Shown one piece after another: positions 40,815 through 48,295 of a stretch of 49,629 nucleotides of DNA. This DNA comes from Streptomyces sp. SDr-06 (GTDB lineage: Bacteria; Actinomycetota; Actinomycetes; Streptomycetales; Streptomycetaceae), in contig NZ_QOLA01000035.1 of the NCBI RefSeq assembly GCF_003324565.1, positions 1-49,629 of the forward strand, written 5' to 3'. A model generated the notes under the pieces. The model worked only from the letters and a program-made list of their open reading frames with translations, was not told the DNA's origin and did not search any database. Every line of letters begins with the position of its first letter. Within the stretch, counting starts at the first letter, position 1. A program made the translations under genes and the position numbers.

Positions 40815-40860
40815 TGATGCGCAGGGGCGGGCCCTGCACCACGCCCGCCCCTGCGCATCA
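40815..40860 (+). terminator. Strong terminator, 17-bp perfect stem
   Basis: TGATGCGCAGGGGCGGG pairs exactly with CCCGCCCCTGCGCATCA around a 12-base loop, 15 bp after the glycosidase stop. Confidence 0.92.
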
Positions 40861-41058
40861 CACGGCAGGAGGTGCCACGCTGCAATGACCCGGGGACCGT
40901 TCTCCGCCCCTCGCCCGATGGCGGTGGAAGAAGCTGCCGGCGGCGTCCTCGATGTCCCGGCCGGAGAGGACAGCTGTTCCTCGGCGCCGCAGGCCGACGA
41001 TGCCACAGCATGACCGGCCCTGGCCCATGGGCCCGCACCCTTGACCATGCCAGGACGG

Positions 41059-41355
41059 TCAAGCGGAGTAGGTGGCCGGTGGAAGGGGGAATGCCGAAGC
41101 GCAAAGAAGGACATCGGCCAGGATCTCGCTGATCAGCAGAATCCGGTGACGGTTGTACCGGTCCACCAGAAGGGGGAGGGTACCGGCGGCTCCGACCAGG
41201 CCGGCGTCTGCGGGCGAGCCGGTTGGGGCCAGCACGAGCAGCGGCATCGCTGTCGAGTTGATCCGGGCGCCGAGGGTCGAGACGACCTGACCGCTCCAGA
41301 GCGTGACGAAGTCGCGGTTGCGCCACAGCGACGTCTCGGCGGCCGTGGAGTTCAC
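41059..41355 (-). pseudogene. MFS transporter N-terminal fragment
   Basis: The fragment reads SLWRNRDFVTLWSGQVVSTL, GARINSTAMPLLVLAPTGS, then GLVGAAGTLPLLVDRYNRHR and ILLISEILAD. It resembles the start of MFS_3-type exporters. About ten residues seem to be missing between GTLP and DRYNRHR, and the frame ends after two to three helices, so it is a truncated, internally deleted relic. No other part of the transporter is present. Confidence 0.6.
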
Positions 41356-41520
41356 ACCGCCTCCGCCAGGTCGGGGTTGGGGCGGGTGTCAGGGAATGGC
41401 AGGGAGACGTACCGTATGCCGGGGGCGGGTTAAGGGTGCTGTGGGGAGCTGAGCCCGCCGTCCCCGGCCACGGGACCGCCCTGGGGGAGGAGGGGGCGCT
41501 GAGCCACGTGCTCCAGTCGA

Positions 41521-41925
41521 TCAGTTGAGTGTTTCGTCACTGGGGGACAGGCCGTGTCTCCGTCTCACCCTGCTACCCGACCTCTCCCGGGCGGCCCGCA
41601 TGTGCAGGCTGCGCGTGCGTGTTTCGCCGATCAGGACCGGCGCCAGTTGCATGGCCGCCGGGGTGGCCATGCGGACGTGAAACGCACGGACCAGTTCCGG
41701 CAGGTCCTCGTGCAACGAGCCGGTGCCGGTCAACTCCTGTGACCCGGCGACCAGTTGCATCGACACGCGCCCGGCCACGGCCCGCACCCCGGACGGGCCG
41801 GCATCCGCCACGCCCTGTACATGGCCGTCGCGGAGATCCTGGTCCCGGCGGGCTACGAGGCCTGCATCCAGGACGACGGGACGGCTGCGGATCACCCGCG
41901 GCACCAGTTGAACAGAGTCCCGCAC
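41521..41925 (-). CDS. Possible hypothetical protein opposite the PadR leader
   Basis: The frame shows reasonable coding character: RDSVQLVPRVIRSRPVVLDA, GRVSMQLVAGSQELTGTGSL, HEDLPELVRAFHVRMATPAA. It remains open further upstream with RIGKVSDELNPGLPSFDSAT, so the true start may be near 41990 or the gene may be cut. No family recognised. The opposite strand is also open here, so the call is tentative. Confidence 0.3.
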   Translation of the reverse strand: MRDSVQLVPRVIRSRPVVLDAGLVARRDQDLRDGHVQGVADAGPSGVRAVAGRVSMQLVAGSQELTGTGSLHEDLPELVRAFHVRMATPAAMQLAPVLIGETRTRSLHMRAARERSGSRVRRRHGLSPSDETLN

Positions 41926-42012
41926 GTCCGCAGTGGCGGAGTCGAAGGACGGCAGCCCGGGATTGAGTTCGTCGGAGACCTTGCCGATCCGCTACTCGGT
42001 GATACCGTATAG

Positions 42013-42037
42013 CGGTACTCGGTACCACGTAGTACCG
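42013..42037 (+). promoter_or_regulatory. Palindromic operator before the PadR gene
   Basis: CGGTACT and AGTACCG are exact inverses around an 11-bp spacer that itself contains GGTACC. The site ends 23 bp before the PadR ATG, a good position for autorepression. Confidence 0.6.
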
Positions 42038-42059
42038 GCGAGGTTGAGGGGCACCTGCG

Positions 42060-42386
42060 ATGGACGACCTGACGGAGATGTTGAAGGGCACACTCGAAGG
42101 GTGCGTGCTCGAAATCATCGGCAGGGAGGAAACCTACGGGTACGCCATCACCCGCCGGCTGAATGAGCTCGGCTTCGCCGACGTCGTCGAGGGGACGGTG
42201 TACACCATCTTGCTGCGGCTGGAGAGGAACGGGCTCGTCCACGTGGCGAAACGGCCCTCCGGGGTGGGCCCGCCGCGCAAGTTCTACACGCTCAACGATG
42301 CCGGACGCGAGGAACTCGCGAAGTTCTGGGCGAAGTGGCAGTACCTCTCATCGCGCATCAACAGGCTCAAGGAGGGCGGGAGATGA
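42060..42386 (+). CDS. PadR-family transcriptional regulator
   Basis: The 108-residue winged-helix protein reads GTLEGCVLEIIGREETYGYA, ITRRLNELGFADVVEGTVYT, ILLRLERNGLVHVAKRPSG, PPRKFYTLNDAGREEL, the standard PadR signature. It typically represses its own operon until a drug or phenolic ligand binds. The palindrome upstream supports this. Its TGA overlaps the ATG of the next gene, so all three genes of the cassette are coupled. Confidence 0.93.
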   Translation: MDDLTEMLKGTLEGCVLEIIGREETYGYAITRRLNELGFADVVEGTVYTILLRLERNGLVHVAKRPSGVGPPRKFYTLNDAGREELAKFWAKWQYLSSRINRLKEGGR

Positions 42387-42739
42387 ACTTCTGGGAGAAG
42401 GTCACAGGCAGCGATCTCACGAGGGAATGGAAGGCGTTCGAAGCCCGGGTCGAGGACCTGCCGGACGACTATCGGGCGGTGTGGGGACAGATCGTCGCCC
42501 ACCTCTTCCCGCACGGGGACTTCACCGGCCGCAGCCTGACGCCGCTCCTCGACTCCGCCCTGGGGCTGCTCGAAGTGTCGGCAGCGGACGGGCACAGCGT
42601 CCACGAGGTGCTCGGTGACGACATCCAAGGCTTCTGCACGGCGCTGGCCGGCGGAGCAGGAGCCCGGACTTATCGCGACCGGTGGCGCGAGCAGTTGAAC
42701 AGGAACGTCGCCAGGAAATTGAGCCGGCTGGGAGGCTGA
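42383..42739 (+). CDS. DUF1048-family protein
   Basis: The 118-residue product reads VTGSDLTREWKAFEARVEDL, PDDYRAVWGQIVAHLFPHGD and ends with TYRDRWREQLNRNVARKLSR. The EWKAFEARVxxLPxDYRxxW pattern is that of DUF1048, small helical proteins found behind PadR regulators and often next to drug-efflux ABC genes. Function is unknown; a structural relation to the adjacent paralogue is clear. A four-base overlap (ATGA) with the PadR gene and AAGGAGG upstream show coupled translation. Confidence 0.88.
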   Translation: MNFWEKVTGSDLTREWKAFEARVEDLPDDYRAVWGQIVAHLFPHGDFTGRSLTPLLDSALGLLEVSAADGHSVHEVLGDDIQGFCTALAGGAGARTYRDRWREQLNRNVARKLSRLGG

Positions 42740-42740
42740 C

Positions 42741-43067
42741 GTGAGCATCCAAGACATCATCGAGGGCAAGAAACAGTGGCGGGCGCACGTGGCCCGGGTC
42801 AAGGCGCTCCCGCCGGACTACCAGATCGTCTACAAGGAGATGCAGAAGTACTTGTTCAAGGTCGGACCGGTCAGCCTGTCCGACGGCTCTCTCCTCCCTG
42901 GAATCGTCGACTTCTTCGAGGAGGGCGTCGCCGCGCGCAAGGGAGTCTTGGAACTCATCGGCACCGACGTGGCCGCGTTCTGCGACGACCTGATCAAGGA
43001 CTCTCCCACCTACGCGGATGCCTACCAGGAATCCATTGGAGGGGAACCCGGCGCGGCCAGGAAGTGA
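42741..43067 (+). CDS. DUF1048-family protein, second copy
   Basis: The 108-residue product shares the plan of its upstream neighbour: IEGKKQWRAHVARVKALPPD, YQIVYKEMQKYLFKVGPVSL, LLPGIVDFFEEGVAARKGVL, DVAAFCDDLIKD. The GTG start follows the previous stop by one base. Two diverged DUF1048 proteins in tandem suggest a heterodimer. The efflux transporter that often follows such genes is absent here, so the cassette stands alone. Confidence 0.88.
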   Translation: MSIQDIIEGKKQWRAHVARVKALPPDYQIVYKEMQKYLFKVGPVSLSDGSLLPGIVDFFEEGVAARKGVLELIGTDVAAFCDDLIKDSPTYADAYQESIGGEPGAARK

Positions 43068-43139
43068 CAGCCTCGGACCGGTTCGTGACGCTGCCGGGTT
43101 CCACAGGGCGGGGCCGGCGCGTGCGTTGTGGGGCGGCGT

Positions 43140-43350
43140 GTGATCACCGTCCCAGAGGCTGGGGCTGGGTAGGCAGCAGTCGAACGACGGGGCCGGGCGT
43201 GGCCAATCATAGAGCCGCGTGTACGCCGCAAGCTCGCGGTTCCACTTCGCCTCGCCGACTCGGTCGGGGTTCGGGGGCGAGCGCACACGCCAGTCGTGGA
43301 GGTCGAGCAGATGATCCGCGGTGGCCTGAGCCCGAATTTACCGGAGCTTC
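43140..43350 (-). pseudogene. Coding remnant of unknown origin
   Basis: The minus strand reads ATADHLLDLHDWRVRSPPNP, DRVGEAKWNRELAAYTRLYD then WPRPAPSFDCC with good coding character. It lacks a start and becomes low-complexity at both ends, so it appears to be an internal fragment. No family recognised. Confidence 0.3.
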
Positions 43351-43501
43351 TGTGGCGCAGCGGATGCCTCCGCAGATCAAGGGCATGAACAGTCTGTTCT
43401 GCCGTTGCGCTTGCGGGGTGCCGCGGCCGATGCGGCGCTGAGACCAGGCAGCTTGGAACCTTGGCCCTCACGCGAGGAGCGGGCCGGTCGTCAGCCTCGG
43501 G

Positions 43502-44020
43502 CTACCGCGGGTGCCCGCCGTTCCGTGCAGCGTTCATGATCTCCGTGAGGGCGCTCGCCTTGAGTCCGGAGTAGGCGAGAAGCACGCTGGCTTCGCGCGC
43601 CGCGGAGTGCTTGACCCGTGCGTAGCGTGCGGCTGCGTCCGGATGGGTCCTGAGGTAGTCGCGGAAGAGGATGCTGTCATTCCACAGTCGCCCGTCCTTC
43701 TCGACTACGTGAACGTTGGTGGGTTGGCCGGAGCGCCGACGGAGGTATTCGCGGCCAGGCACGCCGGACTCTCCCAGGTGTTCGAAGCCGAGTTCCTTGA
43801 CCCGCTCCACAGCAGTGCTGGCATCAACGGGCTGGCACCCGACCTGGATGTCGATCACCGGCTTGGCGTCAAGGCCAGGAACGGAGGTGGATCCGATGTG
43901 CTCGACCGCAACCGGCATGCCCCGCAGCACTGACGAGACCTGTTGCGCCAGCTCTTGTCCCAGCGCTGCCCACGCCGGAGCGTAGGGAGCCAGGATGATC
44001 GGTTCGTCAAGATCGGCCAT
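43502..44020 (-). CDS. GrpB-family protein (nucleotidyltransferase fold)
   Basis: The 172-residue product shows ILAPYAPAWAALGQELAQQV, then VAVEHIGSTSVPGLDAKPVI and DIQVG, the GrpB/UPF0157 core with the GSTS-PGL-KPxID nucleotidyltransferase-like motif. This domain is sometimes fused to dephospho-CoA kinase; stand-alone forms are of uncertain function. The C-terminal KHSAAREASVLLAYSGLKAS is usual for the family. The ATG gives the standard N-terminus; the longer frame adds no homology. Single gene, no operon. Confidence 0.9.
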   Translation of the reverse strand: MADLDEPIILAPYAPAWAALGQELAQQVSSVLRGMPVAVEHIGSTSVPGLDAKPVIDIQVGCQPVDASTAVERVKELGFEHLGESGVPGREYLRRRSGQPTNVHVVEKDGRLWNDSILFRDYLRTHPDAAARYARVKHSAAREASVLLAYSGLKASALTEIMNAARNGGHPR

Positions 44021-44361
44021 GGTCGCAGGGTATCCGGCAGCCGGAAGGTCGCAGCCCAGTGGCCGGGTGGACTTCCTCCGAGCGACCTCTCGCATTTCAG
44101 CGTCGCACCCCCTTGAGGCCTATCTCCAGCCTCCGCTGGCCCGCAGACAGGATGAGACCCCGAGAATGAGCCATGACGTCCCGGGGCCTTGGCGGCCAGG
44201 TCGATATCGGGGGCACGGGCCGTCGTTGTCCGAGCCAACGCCTCGACCCCGACGGCGCGGACCACCCGCTGCGCGCACCGCACGGCTGCATCAGCGAGTG
44301 CAACACACTCGCCGTCGGCACGATCCCAGCACCTTCACCTTCCTGAACACCGCGTCTGAAC
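44021..44361. other. Intergenic, no gene recognised
   Basis: Lies between the GrpB gene start and the terminator after the nuclease gene. Open frames exist on both strands but none shows a motif or start signal. Confidence 0.35.
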
Positions 44362-44396
44362 ACCGGGGCGCCCCCCCGTCACGGGGCCGCCCCGGT
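44362..44396 (-). terminator. Terminator after the Mrr-type gene
   Basis: ACCGGGGCG pairs with CGCCCCGGT around a 17-base loop that can form a further CCCC/GGGG stem. It begins four bases after the stop codon of the minus-strand gene. Confidence 0.75.
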
Positions 44397-44399
44397 ACC

Positions 44400-45104
44400 T
44401 CACTGCGCGGGGAGCTCCCACGGAGCCGGGCCCGTCCCGTTGTTCCAGGCGGCCAGCGATGTACCGCCGAAGCAGAGGATGGCGCACTGCTCGGCATAGT
44501 CGAGGGCGGGGTCCGTGAACTCGCTGGTGGTGACCACCACGGCCAGTTCGGCATCGTGCACCGCGTAACAGGTGCCGCCGAAGCGCTGGAGGTCCTGTGA
44601 GCCCACCTTGTGGCCCGGCGCGTAGCACTTGCACTGGACGACGAGCCTGCGGCCGTCCGGCGTGGTGGCCAGGACATCCGCGCCGAGGTCGCCCGCGCCG
44701 CCCACCACTTGGACGTCCGAGCAGCCGTCGCGCTCGCACAGCCGCGAGATTGCGTCCTCGAAGGCGAACGGGTCGATGTCGGCGCAGTCGGCGGCCTGCG
44801 GGGCGCCGACGGTGGGCGGCAGCACGGGCGCCGGGTGCTCCGGCACCGTGACGAGCGCCGCTCTGCGCGCCGCACGGCGCAGCCGGGCGCTGCGTATCGT
44901 CGCGGTGGACAGCAACAGCAGGGCGAGCAGCGCGAGGACGGCGCCCAGCGGATCCGAGTGCGGCGCGATGGCCGTCCTGAACGTCAGCGCCACGCCCCAG
45001 ACCACGAGAGCCACCAGACCGAACCCGAGCGAGGTGGTGCGCAGACTGAACGCCTGACGCCGGCGCTGTGCGATGGCGGGGTGACGGCGGACGGGCATTG
45101 TCAT
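44400..45104 (-). CDS. Membrane-anchored Mrr-type restriction endonuclease-like protein
   Basis: The 234-residue protein has two N-terminal transmembrane helices (SLGFGLVALVVWGVALTF and GAVLALLALLLLSTATI), then a nuclease domain. The domain shows DPFAFEDAISRLCERDGC, GGAGDLGADVLATTPDGRRL and VVQCKCYAPGHKVGSQDLQR, giving the D-(Q)xK catalytic core of Mrr_cat nucleases. Free Mrr enzymes cut modified DNA; membrane-tethered forms are widespread in actinobacteria, possibly acting on incoming DNA. GAAGGAG lies seven bases before the ATG. It is a single gene with its own terminator and no methylase partner. Confidence 0.82.
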   Translation of the reverse strand: MTMPVRRHPAIAQRRRQAFSLRTTSLGFGLVALVVWGVALTFRTAIAPHSDPLGAVLALLALLLLSTATIRSARLRRAARRAALVTVPEHPAPVLPPTVGAPQAADCADIDPFAFEDAISRLCERDGCSDVQVVGGAGDLGADVLATTPDGRRLVVQCKCYAPGHKVGSQDLQRFGGTCYAVHDAELAVVVTTSEFTDPALDYAEQCAILCFGGTSLAAWNNGTGPAPWELPAQ

Positions 45105-45347
45105 CGGGGGCTCCTTCGGACTGCGGACTCGTGGCAAGGCGGACGGACCGAAGCGACCTCACGCCCAGCAAGATCACTCCCGTGTCCATCTGCCCGCTCG
45201 CACCCCATCCACGCGGCCCCGGACAAGGCCCCGTCAACTATCGAGCCCCGTATGCTGGTTGGCGTACGGGGCACGGCGAGCTTCCCTACCGTTTCAACGA
45301 CCGGGTTGCCGGCCGTGCGCGCTGATCCAGTCCGGCTGCGGTCTGTG

Positions 45348-46145
45348 TCACGTCCAGCCCATGCCCAGCGTCCGTAGCGTCACCAGCTGTTCGGTGGTGA
45401 GTTTGTCGCGCTTGGCCTTGGTGTTGGAGACCCACACGCCCCGTTTCACGGTCACCGACTCTGTCTGGGCGTCGGCCGTGATTGGCTCGCTGTGCCTGCG
45501 GGGCCGGCCGGTGTGCGCCTTCCCGCCCCACCCACTGCGTCAAGGCGCAAGGCCCCACTGGAACGCCTGCTGTGCCTTGGCCGGACCCTTCTCTGTACGG
45601 CTGGCGGCCGGAGCAGGAGAGGGGGCCTCGGCTTTGATGCCCAGTGCGGTCAGTCGTTCCTGCTGCTCGCTCGACAGCTGCGCCCAGGTGTTCGGTTGTT
45701 TCTGCTGTTGGAGCCAGCGTCCGATGTCGTCGCCGTCGAAGGTGACGCCGGGGGCGATGCCGGGGAGGTGGCCGTCGGCGTCGACGAGGTCGGCGAAGGC
45801 TCGATAGTTCGCTGCTCGTTGAGCGGGGAGGGACAGCTCCAGCCTGGGTCGATCGCTGTCAGCCGCTCCGCACGCTCCCTCGCGCGCTTCGGGTCTTCCG
45901 AGGCCTCCCTTGCGGCGCAGGTTGGACATGTGCTGCCCGATGGGCACCATCTGGTCGTCCTCGCCCCACACGGCGTCCTGACGGGGCGCGAGGCGCCCGG
46001 TCGCCTGCCGGAACGAGCGGAGCACCGCCAGCTTGTCCGCCCAGGCTTCCTCTCCTGGCTCCCAGACCGTCCCGGCCTCCGGTAAGCCGAGCAGCACCCT
46101 TGCGACGTCCAGCTGCCGACCACGTGCAGGGCAAGCGGAAGACAT
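45348..46145 (-). pseudogene. Array of helicase-associated (HA) repeats, multiply frameshifted
   Basis: HA repeats, usually found at the C-terminus of actinobacterial DEAD/DEAH helicases, are visible: WADKLAVLRSFRQATGRLAP, LLQQQKQPNTWAQLSSEQQE, RLTALGIKA, AFQWGLA. A TGA at 45540 interrupts; ALTQWVGREGAHRP follows in a second frame, then the first frame resumes with HSEPITADAQTESVTVKRGV, WVSNTKAKRDKLTTEQLVTL, GMGWT and TGA. So at least two compensating indels are present. No helicase motor is in the window. A smaller HA remnant lies at 25905-26082. Confidence 0.7.
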
Positions 46146-46299
46146 CCCGGGGTCCGGCCGGGGACAAGAACCCGCCCGTCTGACACCTGATCACCGACCG
46201 CTCGGCGCGCCCTCGCAGGAGAGTTCGCTCGGCCCAAGCGACGCGGCCCACGTGGTGCCCAGACGATCTCGACGAGTCCTTCGTCGGGCAGAGCGGTTA

Positions 46300-46361
46300 C
46301 GTCGCAGCCCATGCATCGCTGCGGACGGCCATTCAAGTGGCCTGCCAACCGCCAGTGGAAC
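46300..46361 (-). repeat. Dispersed repeat copy 2 (matches 941-1000 inverted)
   Basis: On the minus strand this copy encodes FHWRLAGHLNGRPQRCMGCD without a break; the other copy has a 2-bp deletion. It lies between the HA-repeat remnant and a truncated gene on the other strand. The CxGCD motif hints at a short metal-binding or recombinase-associated segment, unproven. Confidence 0.6.
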
Positions 46362-46375
46362 TCGCGTGCGCCGGT

Positions 46376-46750
46376 ATCCCCGGCCTGTTCGACTGCTACG
46401 CCCTGAACGTGTCGGGCACCACCGCCTGGGCGTGCCCGTACACGGACTTCCCGTTCGTCGAGATACGCCCTGACCGGCACGTGAGGGTGTGGTCGAACCA
46501 GGTACGGGGCGCCAAGGCGGTGGCGGTCCACGGCGAGCGGGTCGCCTTCTGCGGCGGCTACGGCGAGGAGCTGGACCGGCTCGCCCACGGAGAGCTCACC
46601 GAAACATCCGTCGAGCCAACGGACGTCGGCCTGCTGACCCTGCCTGACTGCCGCCTTCCCGGCCCGCGACGGGCCGTCGGCCGGGGAAGCAGGATCTACG
46701 TCCAGGCCGAGCCGTTCACCGCGTGGGGCGTGTTCGACCTCAGCAGCTGA
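46376..46750 (+). CDS. C-terminal fragment of a conserved Streptomyces protein
   Basis: The product reads GLFDCYALNVSGTTAWACPY, TDFPFVEIRPDRHVRVWSNQ, VRGAKAVAVHGERVAFCGGY. This is the usual C-terminal part of a conserved beta-propeller-like protein of unknown function (DCYALNVS-AWACPYTxFP pattern, from memory). The N-terminal half is absent: the sequence just upstream belongs to the dispersed repeat on the other strand. A frame is open back to 46337, but homology begins near here. A truncated, probably inactive gene. Confidence 0.6.
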   Translation: MPGLFDCYALNVSGTTAWACPYTDFPFVEIRPDRHVRVWSNQVRGAKAVAVHGERVAFCGGYGEELDRLAHGELTETSVEPTDVGLLTLPDCRLPGPRRAVGRGSRIYVQAEPFTAWGVFDLSS

Positions 46751-46936
46751 ACACTCAGCGCTGGAGGACCTTTCCACCCGGTCGCCAACCATCCGGCGGC
46801 CCCTTCGGCAACGACGGCGAGCCCTGGCCGGGTGTGGTCGATGAAGTCCCCGATCCCTTCAGAGCCTTAGCGCGGCCGATGAGTTTGGTGCTCCCGGGCG
46901 GTCCAAGCTCGTGACACCCTATGAAAGGACACCGTC

Positions 46937-47542
46937 ATGTCGGAGCTTCTCGTCGACTTCATCACCTCGCTCGACGGCTATGCGTCGGGAGACGGATGGC
47001 CCGGGTTCTGGGGCCTTGAGGGCCCGGAGTACCTCGCATGGCTCGGTAAGCAACCCGAGGCCACCTATCTGATGGGAGCGAACACCTACCGCCTGATGTC
47101 GGGCTTCGCCGCAGGCGAGGTCCCGAAGGGCCAGGACGAGTTCAGGCCCGAAGAGGAGGCGTCGGTCGACGAGCTCACGCAAGCGTCCAAGGTGGTGTTC
47201 TCCTCCTCACTCAAGGGGCCACTGGCGTGGGCCAACTCCACGCTGATCCGCGACGACGCTGTCGAGGCGGTCCGCGCCATGAAGTCGAGTGGCTCGGGGC
47301 TCCTCAGTACGATCGGCAGCCTCAGCCTGTGCCGGACCCTTCTACGAGCCGGACTCGTCGACCGCTTCCGGGTCGTGATGTTCCCGGTGATCACCGGGGC
47401 CACGGGCGAAGAACGCATCTACGACGGCTACCCGGACATCGCCCTCGAGATGATCAACCACCGCACCTTCGACGGCCGCATCCAACTGGTCGAGTACACA
47501 CCCCGCGTGCTCGAGCACCCGCCGCTCGACGCCCCTGCGTGA
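46937..47542 (+). CDS. Dihydrofolate-reductase-like (RibD C-terminal) protein
   Basis: The 201-residue product reads LLVDFITSLDGYASGDGWPG, ATYLMGANTYRLMSGFAAG, ASKVVFSSSLKGPLAWANST, LLSTIGSLSLCRTLLRAGLV, DRFRVVMFPVITGATGEERI. This is the RibD_C/DHFR-like fold that binds NADPH; stand-alone forms in actinobacteria (YyaP/YwjB type) have unknown substrates. GAAAGGA precedes the ATG. It is a single gene followed by a long AT-richer non-coding stretch. Confidence 0.9.
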   Translation: MSELLVDFITSLDGYASGDGWPGFWGLEGPEYLAWLGKQPEATYLMGANTYRLMSGFAAGEVPKGQDEFRPEEEASVDELTQASKVVFSSSLKGPLAWANSTLIRDDAVEAVRAMKSSGSGLLSTIGSLSLCRTLLRAGLVDRFRVVMFPVITGATGEERIYDGYPDIALEMINHRTFDGRIQLVEYTPRVLEHPPLDAPA

Positions 47543-47689
47543 CCTAACCCGTCCGCCGGTCTGGACGGCTGCCAGGCCTGGCCTGGCAGCCGGGCCGCAC
47601 GAACGGACTGCGCGCAGGGGTTCCCGGATCAGCACCGCTACGCTGATCAAATGCGAAGGTCAGTCGCTCCACGATTACTTGTGCGGCTG

Positions 47690-47966
47690 CTCTGAGTGGG
47701 CATTTGATGTTGATTAGTGCTGACCGTTTTAGCAGGATTCATCCCCAATGCGCGCGGCCTAAAATGCGTGGAGGCCTCCTGCAAACAGGGAGCCTCCACG
47801 CATTCCTAAACCAGTCGGAATCTAGGTGTCATATGCGAACTAAACGGTCAGCCGAGTCGATGCGCCGAAAGCCATGAACAGGCTATAAGCCGCGAATCAC
47901 CGTAAAGGACCCCGCCCGCAAAGGGGATTTAGCGTTAAGAAACCTTCCCTGAACGCCCACTCAGAG
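47690..47966. ncRNA. Candidate structured RNA or small mobile element with nested inverted repeats
   Basis: Three levels of symmetry share roughly one centre: outer CTCTGAGTGGGC/GCCCACTCAGAG (12 bp exact), middle GCTGACCGTTTTAG/CTAAACGGTCAGC (one extra T), and an inner 13-bp stem AATGCGTGGAGGC/GCCTCCACGCATT. No ORF fits. A folded RNA with closing helix, or a MITE-like relic, would both explain it. Promoter and strand are unknown. Confidence 0.4.
47763..47804. terminator. Inner hairpin, possible bidirectional terminator
   Basis: Exact 13-bp arms AATGCGTGGAGGC and GCCTCCACGCATT around a 16-base loop. It lies between convergent genes and could end transcription from both sides, though it is 220 bp from the nearest stop. 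Confidence 0.6.
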
Positions 47967-48295
47967 GGCACCAGAATGACGCCGCCAACCAGTCGACCCC
48001 ACAAGCCAGTTGGCGCGATCACCGGTTACGAAAATGTTGGAAGTCCCATCGGTTATGTGTGTGTCCGCAGTGCGTGCGGATGTGTGGCTCCACCCGTATG
48101 ACGTCACGTTCATGGACCGGCTGGCACCCTCACGCCCCTCTGGTCCTCGCCGTCCACCCTTCTCTCACCGGCAGCGCCTGACGCCAGAGCCGGTACAGCG
48201 AACTCACCCTCTGGTGACCAGACTTGGTCAACGGTTCCGTCCGCGCCGCTCCACCAGCTGTCCACGTGACGTCAAATACTCGGGGGCGCAGGGGT

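Larger units (their letters stand above)
47543..48295. other. Long AT-richer non-coding region
   Basis: No gene is supported in this 750-bp gap between two convergent genes. It contains a set of concentric inverted repeats (47690-47966), a CCCC/GGGG hairpin near 47910, and GCCAAC/GTTGGC arms near 47983-48014. GC content is clearly lower than in neighbouring genes. Confidence 0.6.

Noticed and set aside
39627..41114. Long minus-strand frame of 495 codons opposite the glycosidase
   Set aside because: It is antisense to the jelly-roll and lectin domains and runs through the terminator. Valine/glycine-rich shadow sequence without motifs.
47690..47966. Retron msr-msd locus
   Set aside because: Closing inverted repeats and inner hairpins fit loosely, but no retron reverse transcriptase is adjacent. 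The only reverse transcriptase in the window is a truncated group II intron type 31 kb away.
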